Source: Alphaproteobacteria bacterium (lineage in GTDB: Bacteria > Pseudomonadota > Alphaproteobacteria > ATCC43930 > CGMCC-115725). From it: 44,649 nucleotides of DNA. The stretch lies in the NCBI GenBank assembly GCA_019240125.1, contig JAFAYW010000101.1, forward strand, positions 1 to 44,649, given 5' to 3'. The position numbers were made by a program, and so were the translations under genes. Under the pieces are notes generated by a model. That model saw only the letters and a program-made list of their open reading frames with translations. It had not been told where the DNA came from and searched no databases. Shown here piece by piece: positions 36,538 to 44,536 of the stretch (position 1 is its first letter; each line of letters starts with the position of its first letter).

Positions 36538-38817
36538 ATGGCACCGCGTGATGTCAGCAACCCCGCCCTGCCCACCCAGTTCTCGACCGCCCAGCCGGAC
36601 AGCAACGCCGATCGGCCGCAAATCACGCCAACACTGCTGAGCGACCCGGGATTGGCCAGCGCGGGCAATCCGCCAGCGGATGCGCTTGGTACACAGATAG
36701 CGGCCATCACCCTTCTGAAACCCGCGCCCGCGTTCGGCGCCCACGCCATCGCCGCGGGAGTCACCGACTTTTCGCCAGCGCATCAGGTAATGGCGGATAG
36801 CTGGTTCATCGACCCGCCGGCGGCGGGTCCGGGCGATTCAGGTTCAACTCCGCAATTTGTTGCTCTCACGCGCTCGTCGGCGCCCGGACCCACACCGACC
36901 ATCGATCACATCGCGGCGTCGCCCACCGCGGCAGCGCCCGCACCCGCCGGGCCGATTGAAACCACGTCTGCGATCACAGCCAACCCCACTTTCACCCTCA
37001 ATCTTGAATTCGACGGATCGGTTACGAACGCGCCCGCTTACTTCATGACCGACATACAAGCCGCGGCGAATCTGATTGATGCGGCCATCAAGGTGACGGC
37101 CTCCGTCACCGTCAATCTGACGGTGTCATACGATACGGCTCTCGGAGGCGGGGCAGAAGCCGGACCCAGCTCCGATGGGGCATTCGTGCCGTATTCGGAC
37201 CTGAAGACGGCCCTCACGAACAACTCGCCAAACGATCCTAATCTCGCTGACTTCCCGGCAGCTTCGGCGCTCAACGGACAGACGAGTGTTGTTGTGTGGG
37301 GAGCGGAGTTGCGGTCTCTGGATGCCGTCGCTGCCAATCAAACTATCTTCACTAACGATGCCGTGCAACTTCCGGCCGCCGGGGCAATCGACGGTACAGC
37401 TACCTTCGGTACCGTGGCGGACAGCAGTCTGGTCGGAGTCGCGCTGCATGAGTTGACCCATGCGATGGGACGCTCGCCCTACGGTCCCACGCAGGCAGAT
37501 GTGTTCGACCTGTTTCGTTATATCAACACCGGCACAATCCAGAATCCAACCCCCGGCGGCATCCTGATTGACGACGCCACGCCGGCAAGCAAGTCGGCGT
37601 ATTTCTCGGTCAATGGAGGCGTGACGGATCTCGCTGATTACGGAGTCTATTCAGACCCCTCCGATTTCCTGAATTCGGTCCCGGAAACCACCGGGCAAAA
37701 CACCGATTCCGCCAGCCCGCGCACACCAAACGATGCATTCAATCAATATTATGATGGCAGCACGTCGCAGACGCTGAGTGCTGTCGATCTGCAGCAATTG
37801 GATGTACTCGGCTTCAATACCAGTGCGGCGTGTTATTGCCGAGGTACAAAGATACTGACGCCCGGCGGCGAGGTGTCGATCGAAACGCTGCGCATCGGCG
37901 ATCTGGTGGTGACGGTGGACGGCAACTCGCGACCTATCCGGTGGATCGGCCGGCGTGCTTACGGCGGCCGATTTATTGCCGGCAACCGCGATATTCTGCC
38001 GATCTGCATCAAGCCCGATGCGATCATGGCAGGAGTGCCGGCGCGTGAACTCTGGGTGTCGCCGGAGCATGCCATCTACATCGACGACGTACTGGTACAA
38101 GCCAAGCACCTGATTAACGGCGGTTCGGTCGTACAGGCCACGGCGGTCGACGAGGTCGAGTACTTCCATATCGAGCTTGGGGCGCACGACGTGATCTATG
38201 CCGACGGCGCGCCCGCCGAGACATTCGTCGATTGCGACAACCGCCTGATGTTCACTAACGGGGCGGAATTCGCCACGCTGTACCCACAGGACGACAGCCC
38301 GCGCTGGCAATTCTGCGCGCCGCGGCTGGACTGGGGCTGGCCGGAACTGGTAGCGATCCGCTCATGGATGTTTGCGCGGGCCCGCGCCCTGGGGTACACG
38401 GTCGAACGCGACCCAGAGCTCCATTTGCTGATCGATGGTGTCGCGGTAATGCCGGTTCCCGCCGCGACCAGCGCGTTCCGCTTTGACATACCGGCCGGAA
38501 GCCAGGAAGTCTGGCTGGGATCGACCGTTATGCGGCCATCGGAATGCGATGCCGGTTCGACCGACACGCGGCCACTCGGCGTCGCGCTGGCCCGCCTCGT
38601 GCTGTTCGACAGCGAGACATCGCTGGAAATCTGGCACGGCCACGCGGCACTGACGGATGGCTTTTATGACAATGAGTCGACGCATCGCTGGACCAGCGGT
38701 CGGGCACGCCTGCCGGATGCCCTGCTGCGTCCCTTCACCGGCTCGATCACGCTGGACATCTATCTCCTCGGGGATAAGGCCGCCGACACGGCGGAACGGC
38801 GCCAGTCTAGCGGCTGA
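36538..38817 (+). CDS. Metalloprotease-like protein fused to a Hint self-processing domain
   Basis: A 759-residue protein. The ATG at 36538 has GGAG 7 bases upstream; an in-frame ATG at 36475 lacks one. Residues 1-145 are low-complexity Pro/Ala/Ser with no signal peptide. Residues about 150-420 look like a secreted zinc metalloprotease of the NF038122 kind, with HELTH at 304-308 and a fitting beta-rich surround. The Hint_2 domain follows directly, starting at Cys432 (CYCRGTKILTPGGEVSIETL) with RIGDLVVTVDG, WVSPEHAIYIDD and HIELGAHDVIYADGAPAETF. The C-terminal 200 residues (DWGWPELVAIRSWM onward) form a domain often seen after Hint_2 in acetic-acid-bacterium relatives. Hint domains cleave their own backbone at the Cys, so the protease could be released from its carrier. 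Secretion route unknown. Confidence 0.85.
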   Translation: MAPRDVSNPALPTQFSTAQPDSNADRPQITPTLLSDPGLASAGNPPADALGTQIAAITLLKPAPAFGAHAIAAGVTDFSPAHQVMADSWFIDPPAAGPGDSGSTPQFVALTRSSAPGPTPTIDHIAASPTAAAPAPAGPIETTSAITANPTFTLNLEFDGSVTNAPAYFMTDIQAAANLIDAAIKVTASVTVNLTVSYDTALGGGAEAGPSSDGAFVPYSDLKTALTNNSPNDPNLADFPAASALNGQTSVVVWGAELRSLDAVAANQTIFTNDAVQLPAAGAIDGTATFGTVADSSLVGVALHELTHAMGRSPYGPTQADVFDLFRYINTGTIQNPTPGGILIDDATPASKSAYFSVNGGVTDLADYGVYSDPSDFLNSVPETTGQNTDSASPRTPNDAFNQYYDGSTSQTLSAVDLQQLDVLGFNTSAACYCRGTKILTPGGEVSIETLRIGDLVVTVDGNSRPIRWIGRRAYGGRFIAGNRDILPICIKPDAIMAGVPARELWVSPEHAIYIDDVLVQAKHLINGGSVVQATAVDEVEYFHIELGAHDVIYADGAPAETFVDCDNRLMFTNGAEFATLYPQDDSPRWQFCAPRLDWGWPELVAIRSWMFARARALGYTVERDPELHLLIDGVAVMPVPAATSAFRFDIPAGSQEVWLGSTVMRPSECDAGSTDTRPLGVALARLVLFDSETSLEIWHGHAALTDGFYDNESTHRWTSGRARLPDALLRPFTGSITLDIYLLGDKAADTAERRQSSG

Positions 38818-38899
38818 CGCCTGCCGGGTGTGGGTCAGGTGATACAGCTAAAACGAGAACACTAGATCGCAATACAATCTGGAATACGACCATGCGACT

Positions 38900-40621
38900 A
38901 TGCCTCCCATGGCCGAGCATGATGCGAGCGGGTTTCGCGGATACCTCGAACGATGCGATCGGGAAATCGTGGCGGGATGGGCATTCGACGCCGACGACCC
39001 GAGTTGCCGGGTCCACCTCGAGATTCGATGTGACGGCGAGATCATCGGGCACGTGGTCGCCGATCAGTATCGCGGCGACCTGAACGACACCGGGTATCTC
39101 GGCACCGGTCATTGCGCCTTCACCTGCGCCTGGCCGATACCGCTCGCGGCGCACACGCCGCACCGCATCAATGTGCGGCGCGTCAGCGATGGCGCCGATC
39201 TTGCCGGTTCTCCTCAGGTAATTCCCGCCCTCGCTAAATTCGACGACACCGCCCAAGCCTGGTTCGCCGGATTGCTCTGCGACAGCGCTACGGCCGTGTT
39301 CACCGCCGAACAACTCGATGATGCCGTGCACTTCCTGTTACGGCAGGTCGACAAGTTGATCGCGGCGCGGGCGCGCCGGGACGCCGGAGCGCGCGCGACG
39401 ACCCTCGATCCCAGCCGGCGCTGGGGCGGCCTGATCCCCTCGGCAACTATCGCCCGCACCGTGGCACCGCTGAACCCGCAGGCCTTGTTCATCGATGAGC
39501 ATCACCCGGTCGCCGCCGATAATGCCGGAGCCAACGCCGCGCTCGACCACATGCGGTCGCTGCGGCGGCTCGGCTTCGAGGTGTTCTTCACCGCAGCCGA
39601 CGATCCCGCCCATCAGGAACGCACCGTCGACGCGCTGAGCGCGCGGGGCATTCGCGTGCTGACGACACCCTATTATGCCTCGGTCGAGGAGGTATTGCGT
39701 CGTCACGCCGGCCGCCTCGACCTGATCTATCTGCACCGCGCGAGCGTCGCCGCCGGCTATGCCCGTTTGGCGCGCCGGTACTGCCCCGAGGCCTTGCTCG
39801 TCTACAGCGTCGCCGATCTGCATTTTCTGCGCCTCGCCCGACAGGGAGCGATCGAACGCCGAGAGCGAACGCAGCAGCGGGCGCGCCGCGCGCTGCTCGA
39901 TGAGCTGACCGCTGCTCGCGTCTGTGATGTGGTGATCACCCACTCCAACGCGGAAGCCGATCTGCTGAAGCGGTACGTGCCCGGGGTGACTGTCGCGGTC
40001 GTGCCGTGGGCGGTGCCGATCAGCAGCACGAGCACGGAATTCGCGACACGCGACGGCGCCGTGTTCATCGGCAATTTCGCGCATTCGCCAAACATCGACG
40101 CGATACAATTCCTCGCGACGTCGATTCTGCCCTGGCTCCGCCGCAAGGCGCCGGAACTGCGCTGCCGCGTGGTCGGCAGCAACATGCCGGAGGCACTCTA
40201 TCGCATGGCCCAGCCGGGGCTTGAGATTGTCGGACCGGTTGATGATGTGGCCGCAATTCTCGCCGGCGCGCGGGTCAGCATCGCACCGCTGCGCTATGGC
40301 GCCGGGCTGAAGGGGAAAGTGCTCGAAAGCCTTGCCGCCGGCGTCCCCTGCATCGGTACCCGCATCGCCTATGAAGGGATGCAGGTTCCCCCTGCCCTCG
40401 CCGACTGCATCGTCGACAAGGCCGACGCGTTCGCCGAGGCCGTGATCCGACTGCACGGCGACCCTGTCGCGCATGCGACGGTTGCCGAAGCCGGCCGCCG
40501 CCATGCGCTGGTTATCTACGGCGCAGCTGCGGTCGACGCGCAGCTGCGGGACGTGGTGATGCCAGTGTTGCGTCTCTGGGCAGGCGTGTCCGACACCGCA
40601 GTCGGCGTAAGCGCTACTTGA
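38900..40621 (+). CDS. Glycosyltransferase (GT4-like) with N-terminal accessory domain
   Basis: A 573-residue protein. Residues about 10-105 are a beta-rich module (GFRGYLERCDREIVAGWAFD, then GEIIGHVVADQYRGDL and GHCAFTCAWPIPL) that I recall attached to glycosyltransferases in related bacteria and that may bind carbohydrate. The C-terminal half is a GT-B transferase: FIGNFAHSPNIDAIQFL, VVGSNMPE, and the donor-binding APLRYGAGLKGKVLESLAAG followed by GVPCIGT. It is probably involved in surface polysaccharide or glycoprotein synthesis. The start at 38900 lacks a clear ribosome site; MAEHD at the fourth codon is an alternative. It follows the Hint protein by 82 bases on the same strand. Confidence 0.88.
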   Translation: MPPMAEHDASGFRGYLERCDREIVAGWAFDADDPSCRVHLEIRCDGEIIGHVVADQYRGDLNDTGYLGTGHCAFTCAWPIPLAAHTPHRINVRRVSDGADLAGSPQVIPALAKFDDTAQAWFAGLLCDSATAVFTAEQLDDAVHFLLRQVDKLIAARARRDAGARATTLDPSRRWGGLIPSATIARTVAPLNPQALFIDEHHPVAADNAGANAALDHMRSLRRLGFEVFFTAADDPAHQERTVDALSARGIRVLTTPYYASVEEVLRRHAGRLDLIYLHRASVAAGYARLARRYCPEALLVYSVADLHFLRLARQGAIERRERTQQRARRALLDELTAARVCDVVITHSNAEADLLKRYVPGVTVAVVPWAVPISSTSTEFATRDGAVFIGNFAHSPNIDAIQFLATSILPWLRRKAPELRCRVVGSNMPEALYRMAQPGLEIVGPVDDVAAILAGARVSIAPLRYGAGLKGKVLESLAAGVPCIGTRIAYEGMQVPPALADCIVDKADAFAEAVIRLHGDPVAHATVAEAGRRHALVIYGAAAVDAQLRDVVMPVLRLWAGVSDTAVGVSAT

Positions 40622-41150
40622 TCAGCCGGATCGCGTCGCGAAAGCGTGGGTCTTCGGCCGAGGCCAGCCACTCGAACACCACCATTTCGGTCGTGACGAT
40701 CTCGGCGCCATGGCGGGCCATTCGGGCGATCGCCGTTTCCTTGCTCTCGGCGCGCCGCGAGCCAACCGCGTCGCGCACCAGATAGACGCGGCGCCCGGCA
40801 TCGAGCAACCCGAGCACCGTCTGCTGCACGCAGACATGCGTCTCGCACCCCGCCACCACCACAGCCGGCAACCCGCCCAGCCGATCGAGAAATCCCGGAG
40901 CGCGACACGCGTCAAAGCTCATCTTCTGTGTGACCCGTCCTTCGGCGCGCGCCGCCAGTTCCGGCAGCGTGGGGCCGAGCCCGCCGGAATTCTGCTCGGT
41001 CACCAGCAATGGCACATCGAACATCGCGGCGGCGGTCATCAGGCGCTCGGCATTGGCGACGGCCGCCGCGCCTTCCTCGATCGCCGGCATCAGCCGCGTC
41101 TGGAAGTCGACGATCAGCAGGCTTGAGGTGGCGCGGTCGATGGTCAGCAT
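40614..41150 (-). CDS. Isochorismatase-like cysteine hydrolase
   Basis: A 178-residue protein of the isochorismatase-like (YcaC-type) family. The catalytic triad is recognisable: Asp15 in LLIVDFQTRLM, Lys in VTQKMSFDA and Cys in GCETHVCVQQT. The cis-peptide VVVAGCE precedes the Cys. Members hydrolyse amides or vinyl ethers; the substrate is unknown. The start at 41150 sits inside a 7-base overlap (ATGCTGA) with the PhzF-like gene, so the pair is coupled. Its stop overlaps the glycosyltransferase stop by 8 bases in opposite direction. Confidence 0.87.
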   Translation of the reverse strand: MLTIDRATSSLLIVDFQTRLMPAIEEGAAAVANAERLMTAAAMFDVPLLVTEQNSGGLGPTLPELAARAEGRVTQKMSFDACRAPGFLDRLGGLPAVVVAGCETHVCVQQTVLGLLDAGRRVYLVRDAVGSRRAESKETAIARMARHGAEIVTTEMVVFEWLASAEDPRFRDAIRLIK

Positions 41151-41947
41151 GGTGGCATCTCGATCGTGATCCGGCCTTCGAGATACAAGGTGGCGCGTCC
41201 GGCAATCGTGACGCGGTCGCCACGCCGCTCGCAGGACAGCGTCCCACCGCGTCGCGAGATCTGCCGCGCTTCCAGTCGATCCTTGCCTAGCCGCTCTGCC
41301 CAATAGGGAATCAGCGTGCAATGCGCCGACCCGGTGACCGGGTCTTCATCGATCCCACGCGCCGGGGCGAAAAACCGCGATACGAAGTCGATTCCGTCCC
41401 TGCCCGGCGCGGTCACAATCACGGCGAATTTGTCGAGTGCCGCAACAGCCGCAAAATCGGGACGCAGCGCCGCCACCTCTGCCGCGCTGTCATAGACCGC
41501 TAGATAGTCGCGCGCCGCCAGCAACGCAGCCGGTGGACGCCCGAGCGCCGCGGCCAGCGCCTCCGACATAGCGCATGGCGCCGGCGGCCGCGCCGGGAAA
41601 TCCATCGCCAGCTGTTTCCCAGCGCGGCTTACGGTCAGCGGCCCGGCCTGCTGCGTCTGAAATGTCACCTGCCGCCGCCAGGGCGCCAGAAAGGCAAAAA
41701 CGACATAGGCCGAGGCCAGGGTGGCGTGCCCGCACAGATCGACCTCGGTCGTCGGGGTGAACCAGCGCAGCCGATAGCCCTCGCCCTCGGCAACAAAGAA
41801 CGCGGTTTCCGCCAGATTGTTCGCGGCTGCGATGCTCTGCATGGTAGCGTCCGGCAGCCAAGCGGCGAGCGGGCATACCGCGGCGGGATTGCCGGAAAAC
41901 GGGCCAGCGCTGAACGCATCGACTTGGTAAAGCGGAATCATCTGCAC
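41144..41947 (-). CDS. PhzF-family epimerase/isomerase
   Basis: A 267-residue protein of the PhzF/YddE family with the diaminopimelate-epimerase-like fold. QVDAFSAGPFSGNPAAV opens it. The catalytic Glu is E47 in NNLAETAFF. GHATLASAYVVF and DEDPVTGSAHC are conserved. Despite the name, most such genes are not in phenazine clusters, and none is visible here. GTG at 41947 or ATG at 41941 may start it; GAGG lies upstream. It is operonic with the isochorismatase-like gene, as the two enzyme types are in some secondary-metabolite pathways, though both are also common solitary genes. Confidence 0.87.
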   Translation of the reverse strand: MQMIPLYQVDAFSAGPFSGNPAAVCPLAAWLPDATMQSIAAANNLAETAFFVAEGEGYRLRWFTPTTEVDLCGHATLASAYVVFAFLAPWRRQVTFQTQQAGPLTVSRAGKQLAMDFPARPPAPCAMSEALAAALGRPPAALLAARDYLAVYDSAAEVAALRPDFAAVAALDKFAVIVTAPGRDGIDFVSRFFAPARGIDEDPVTGSAHCTLIPYWAERLGKDRLEARQISRRGGTLSCERRGDRVTIAGRATLYLEGRITIEMPPC

Positions 41948-42086
41948 GTCTCGTCACCTCGGCACGTGGCGACTCGCGGCGAGCCGCCGTGGCAGGGCGG
42001 CGATATTCGGCGTTTTGACAGCGCACCACAACGGGCCTGCACAGAGGATCGTTGACGCCGCATCACGTAAAGGGTTCGGTTCCGCC

Positions 42087-42770
42087 ATGGCGATCCCGCT
42101 GACCGCACAAATCCTGCTGCAGGCCTATGCCTCGGGCATTTTCCCGATGGCCGACTCAGCTGACGACTCGGAGCTTTTCTGGGTCGATCCGCGGCGTCGC
42201 GGCATCATGCCGCTCGACGCCTTCCATGTGCCGCGACGGCTGGCCCGCGTGATCCGCCGCGGCGTGTTCGAGGTGCGCTGCGACACCGCGTTCGAGGCGA
42301 CAATGCGCGGCTGCGCCGAGGCCAGCGAGATGCGCCCCAGCACCTGGATCAACGAGGAGATCGTGCGGCTGTATACTGAATTGTTCGAGCGCGGCGCGGC
42401 GCACAGCGTGGAGTGCTGGTGCGGCGGGGAACTGGCCGGTGGTCTTTATGGCGTAGCGCTCGGGGCGGCGTTTTTCGGCGAGAGCATGTTCAGCCGCGTT
42501 ACGGATGCGAGCAAGGTGGCGCTGGTGCATCTGGCGGCACGATTGCGGCTTGGTGGGTATCGGCTGCTCGACACGCAATTCCTGACGCCGCATCTGATGC
42601 AATTCGGCGGCATCGAAATTTCACGAGCGCGCTATCACCGCCTGCTCGCCGAGGCACTGCGCTATCGCGCCGATTTTCCCTTGGTCTTGCCGGGCGGCGT
42701 CGCCGGAGCCGCGGGCGGAGGCGGAGGCGACCCGCTGGCACCTTTGCACTCCAGCAGATTGACATCGTAG
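42087..42770 (+). CDS. aat: Leucyl/phenylalanyl-tRNA--protein transferase
   Basis: A 227-residue enzyme that adds Leu or Phe to the N-terminus of proteins with basic N-terminal residues, marking them for ClpAP (N-degron pathway). The family blocks ILLQAYASGIFPMAD, ELFWVDPRRRGIMPL, STWINEEIVRLY, ECWCGGELAGGLYGVALG and GESMFSRVTDASKVALVHL are all present, and DTQFLTPHLMQFGG follows. The start at 42087 matches the usual N-terminus; an upstream ATG at 42015 would add 24 unlike residues. The Gly-rich tail (VAGAAGGGGGDPLAPL) overlaps the 3' end of the DUF2155 gene by 109 bases. Confidence 0.95.
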   Translation: MAIPLTAQILLQAYASGIFPMADSADDSELFWVDPRRRGIMPLDAFHVPRRLARVIRRGVFEVRCDTAFEATMRGCAEASEMRPSTWINEEIVRLYTELFERGAAHSVECWCGGELAGGLYGVALGAAFFGESMFSRVTDASKVALVHLAARLRLGGYRLLDTQFLTPHLMQFGGIEISRARYHRLLAEALRYRADFPLVLPGGVAGAAGGGGGDPLAPLHSSRLTS

Positions 42771-43108
42771 ACGGGGTGTTCCAGCGCCGACAGGGCCGGG
42801 CTCGAGGCAAACATCCAGCCGCTGAACAGGCGTTTCTTATCTTCGCCCGGCCGCGTTTCGGAGATCTCGACAAAGGCCGCGTTTTCCGGGTCGTCCTCCG
42901 GTGCGCTGCGCTCGCAATCGCGCACGACGATCGAGAGCGTCCCGAAGCCTACCGGTTGCCCCACCGGCGCGTCAAATTTCGACACACGCGCGCTGATCTT
43001 GTCGAGCCCCTGCAACACCGCGGTCGGCTGCGGCGTCATCGCCGCCTGGGCCCCGCTGACGGCGCAGGCGATCACGCCGGCGCCGAGCAGCACCGCGGCA
43101 GACCTCAT
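42662..43108 (-). CDS. DUF2155 periplasmic protein
   Basis: A 148-residue protein with a signal peptide (SAAVLLGAGVIACAVSGAQA). It contains the DUF2155 core: AVLQGLDKISARVSKFDAPV, FGTLSIVVRDC, and RLFSGWMFASSPALSALEHP ending in DVNLLEC. DUF2155 is widespread in alphaproteobacteria next to aat and the NDUFA12 gene; its role is unknown. Two Cys residues could form a disulphide. The C-terminal Pro/Lys tail (PPPPPAAPATPPGKTKG) is encoded opposite the aat tail. The start overlaps the next gene's stop by 4 bases. Confidence 0.9.
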   Translation of the reverse strand: MRSAAVLLGAGVIACAVSGAQAAMTPQPTAVLQGLDKISARVSKFDAPVGQPVGFGTLSIVVRDCERSAPEDDPENAAFVEISETRPGEDKKRLFSGWMFASSPALSALEHPVYDVNLLECKGASGSPPPPPAAPATPPGKTKGKSAR

Positions 43109-43329
43109 TTGCCGTATGGGTTCACGAGCCCGGCGACAATGCCCGCGAGAACCTCGCGCACCTGCTTCTCGTCGCAGCCCATCAGCACCGCGTCTTCGAG
43201 CGCGTCCTGCGCCAGCCCGCGCAACTCGGCTAGGTTTTCGTTCAATACCTTGATCTTCTCGACGCAAGCCACCTTGTCGCCATCCGGCGTGTGCCACACC
43301 GGAAACTCAGCAGATTTATTGTCAGCCAT
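43105..43329 (-). CDS. Small conserved protein of unknown function
   Basis: A 74-residue protein (MADNKSAEFPVWHTPDGD onward) with a Cys in the middle (KVACVEKIKVLNENLAEL) and a helical second half (LRGLAQDALEDAVLMGCDEK) ending NPYGK. It is predicted cytosolic and mostly helical, resembling small conserved proteins seen beside DUF2155 genes. Its stop overlaps the DUF2155 start (ATGA), so it is cotranslated with it. No function can be named. Confidence 0.75.
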   Translation of the reverse strand: MADNKSAEFPVWHTPDGDKVACVEKIKVLNENLAELRGLAQDALEDAVLMGCDEKQVREVLAGIVAGLVNPYGK

Positions 43330-43400
43330 ATCGAGGCTCGTTGCTGTTTCGCCGAGCGCGCCGGCGCCGCGGCTTATATGGGACGCGAGCGCGGCCGTGC

Positions 43401-43916
43401 TCAGGGCTTGGGCGGTGTCGCGGCATCAGGGGCAGGCGCCGTACCAGCATCGCCCTTGTCCCCGTCTCCCTTCTTGCCAGGCGAGGAAAAGATCATCTGC
43501 CCGATCAGGTTCTCCAACGTCACCGACGACTGCGTGTATTTGATCTGGCCACCCGGCGCGATCGTCTTGTCCGAGCCGCCCGGCACCAGCGACATGTATT
43601 TGTCGCCGAGCAACCCCGCCGAGACGATCTCGGCGACCGTATCGTCCGGCAATTTAAAGGCCGGATCGACCGTCATCTTGATCACCGCGACAAAGCGCTT
43701 GGGGTCAAGCTCTTCCGATATGACAGAGCCGATCTTGACGCCGCCGATCCGCACATCGCTGCCCTGGTGAATGCCGTCGACCCGCTCGAAATCGGCGGTC
43801 ACCTCATAACCGGGCAGCTCACGCAACTGGCTGGTGCGATAGGCAAACACCATGAACAGCGCGGCCACCAGCAACACGACCGCGCCCATCACGGTCTCGA
43901 TTACGTTACCCTTCAT
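43401..43916 (-). CDS. mlaD: MlaD-like lipid-transport (MCE domain) protein
   Basis: A 171-residue protein with one membrane helix (residues about 7-25, ETVMGAVVLLVAALFMVFA) and one MCE domain. VTADFERVDGIHQGSDVRIG, VKIGSVISEELDPKRF and LLGDKYMSLVPGG are the MlaD signature. MlaD forms the periplasmic hexamer of the MlaFEDB complex, which moves phospholipids between inner and outer membrane. mlaE, mlaF and mlaC are not in the window, an arrangement known in alphaproteobacteria where this gene sits by NDUFA12 and DUF2155. The acidic/Pro C-terminal tail (DKGDAGTAPAPD) is disordered. Confidence 0.92.
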   Translation of the reverse strand: MKGNVIETVMGAVVLLVAALFMVFAYRTSQLRELPGYEVTADFERVDGIHQGSDVRIGGVKIGSVISEELDPKRFVAVIKMTVDPAFKLPDDTVAEIVSAGLLGDKYMSLVPGGSDKTIAPGGQIKYTQSSVTLENLIGQMIFSSPGKKGDGDKGDAGTAPAPDAATPPKP

Positions 43917-43938
43917 CTGCGATCTCGCGCTGTGGCCG

Positions 43939-44316
43939 CTATTCCGGCGTCCACGGCTCGTAATCGCCGGTCGAGGCGGCGCGATGGCCGCCGAGCAGCA
44001 CCGAACCGCGCGGATGATAGGCGAGCGGCGTACCGGTCAGGTTCGGCTGATGCGGCTTTTCCCAGGCGTAGCGCTGGCGTGCCTCCGGCGGGGCGGCAAA
44101 GCTGTGATGCAGCCAGGCATGCCATTCCGGCGGCACCTTGGAGGCCTCCGGCGCGCCGTTATAGATGACCCAGCGGCGCTCGCGGCTGAACCGGCCGCCG
44201 CCGACCCGCTCGGGCTTGAAGCCCTTGAGCCGGTAATAGCGGTTGCCGAAATCGTCCTGGCCGACCAGCTCGCCGCGCAGCCAGGTCATTATCAAGGTCC
44301 CGATAGTGGCGCTCAT
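43939..44316 (-). CDS. NDUFA12-like subunit of respiratory complex I
   Basis: A 125-residue homologue of the mitochondrial complex I accessory subunit NDUFA12 (17.2 kDa). LVGQDDFGNRYYRLKG, RWVIYNGAPEASKVPPEWHA, WLHHSF and YAWEKPHQPNLTGTPLAYHP are conserved. It is found in alphaproteobacteria and mitochondria, which supports the assignment of the organism. It is peripheral to the NADH-dehydrogenase arm. It is 22 bases upstream of mlaD on the same strand. The nuo operon is elsewhere. Confidence 0.95.
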   Translation of the reverse strand: MSATIGTLIMTWLRGELVGQDDFGNRYYRLKGFKPERVGGGRFSRERRWVIYNGAPEASKVPPEWHAWLHHSFAAPPEARQRYAWEKPHQPNLTGTPLAYHPRGSVLLGGHRAASTGDYEPWTPE

Positions 44317-44421
44317 GCCCGATCAAATCCGTTGCGCGGGCGCGGAGAGTGCACTGACCGTCGCGCCGCGTAAAGCCCTGTGGCACGAAATCCACTAATC
44401 GCGGCCCGTGCCGGGTTGATC

Positions 44422-44480
44422 GCTATATCTGGTATCAATCTGCTTTACGCCTCCGGGGAGCGCAGCCTATATTTGGTTCC
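44422..44480. promoter_or_regulatory. Repeated CTATATYTGGT motif before nrdJ, candidate NrdR boxes
   Basis: GCTATATCTGGTATC (44422-44436) and CCTATATTTGGTTCC (44466-44480) agree at 11 of 15 positions and are 44 bases apart, near four helical turns. Both partly match the NrdR-box pattern ACACTATATATAGTGT used by the repressor of ribonucleotide reductase genes. They lie 57-115 bases before the nrdJ start. One may instead contain the -10 element. Confidence 0.4.
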
Positions 44481-44536
44481 GCTGAACGAGCGCCCGCGCA
44501 ATATCTGGGGGACGCGGGCGAAACCGGGGGATAGGC

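Noticed and set aside
41144-41947. A phenazine biosynthesis cluster
   Set aside because: PhzF-like proteins are common outside phenazine pathways and no other phz gene is present.
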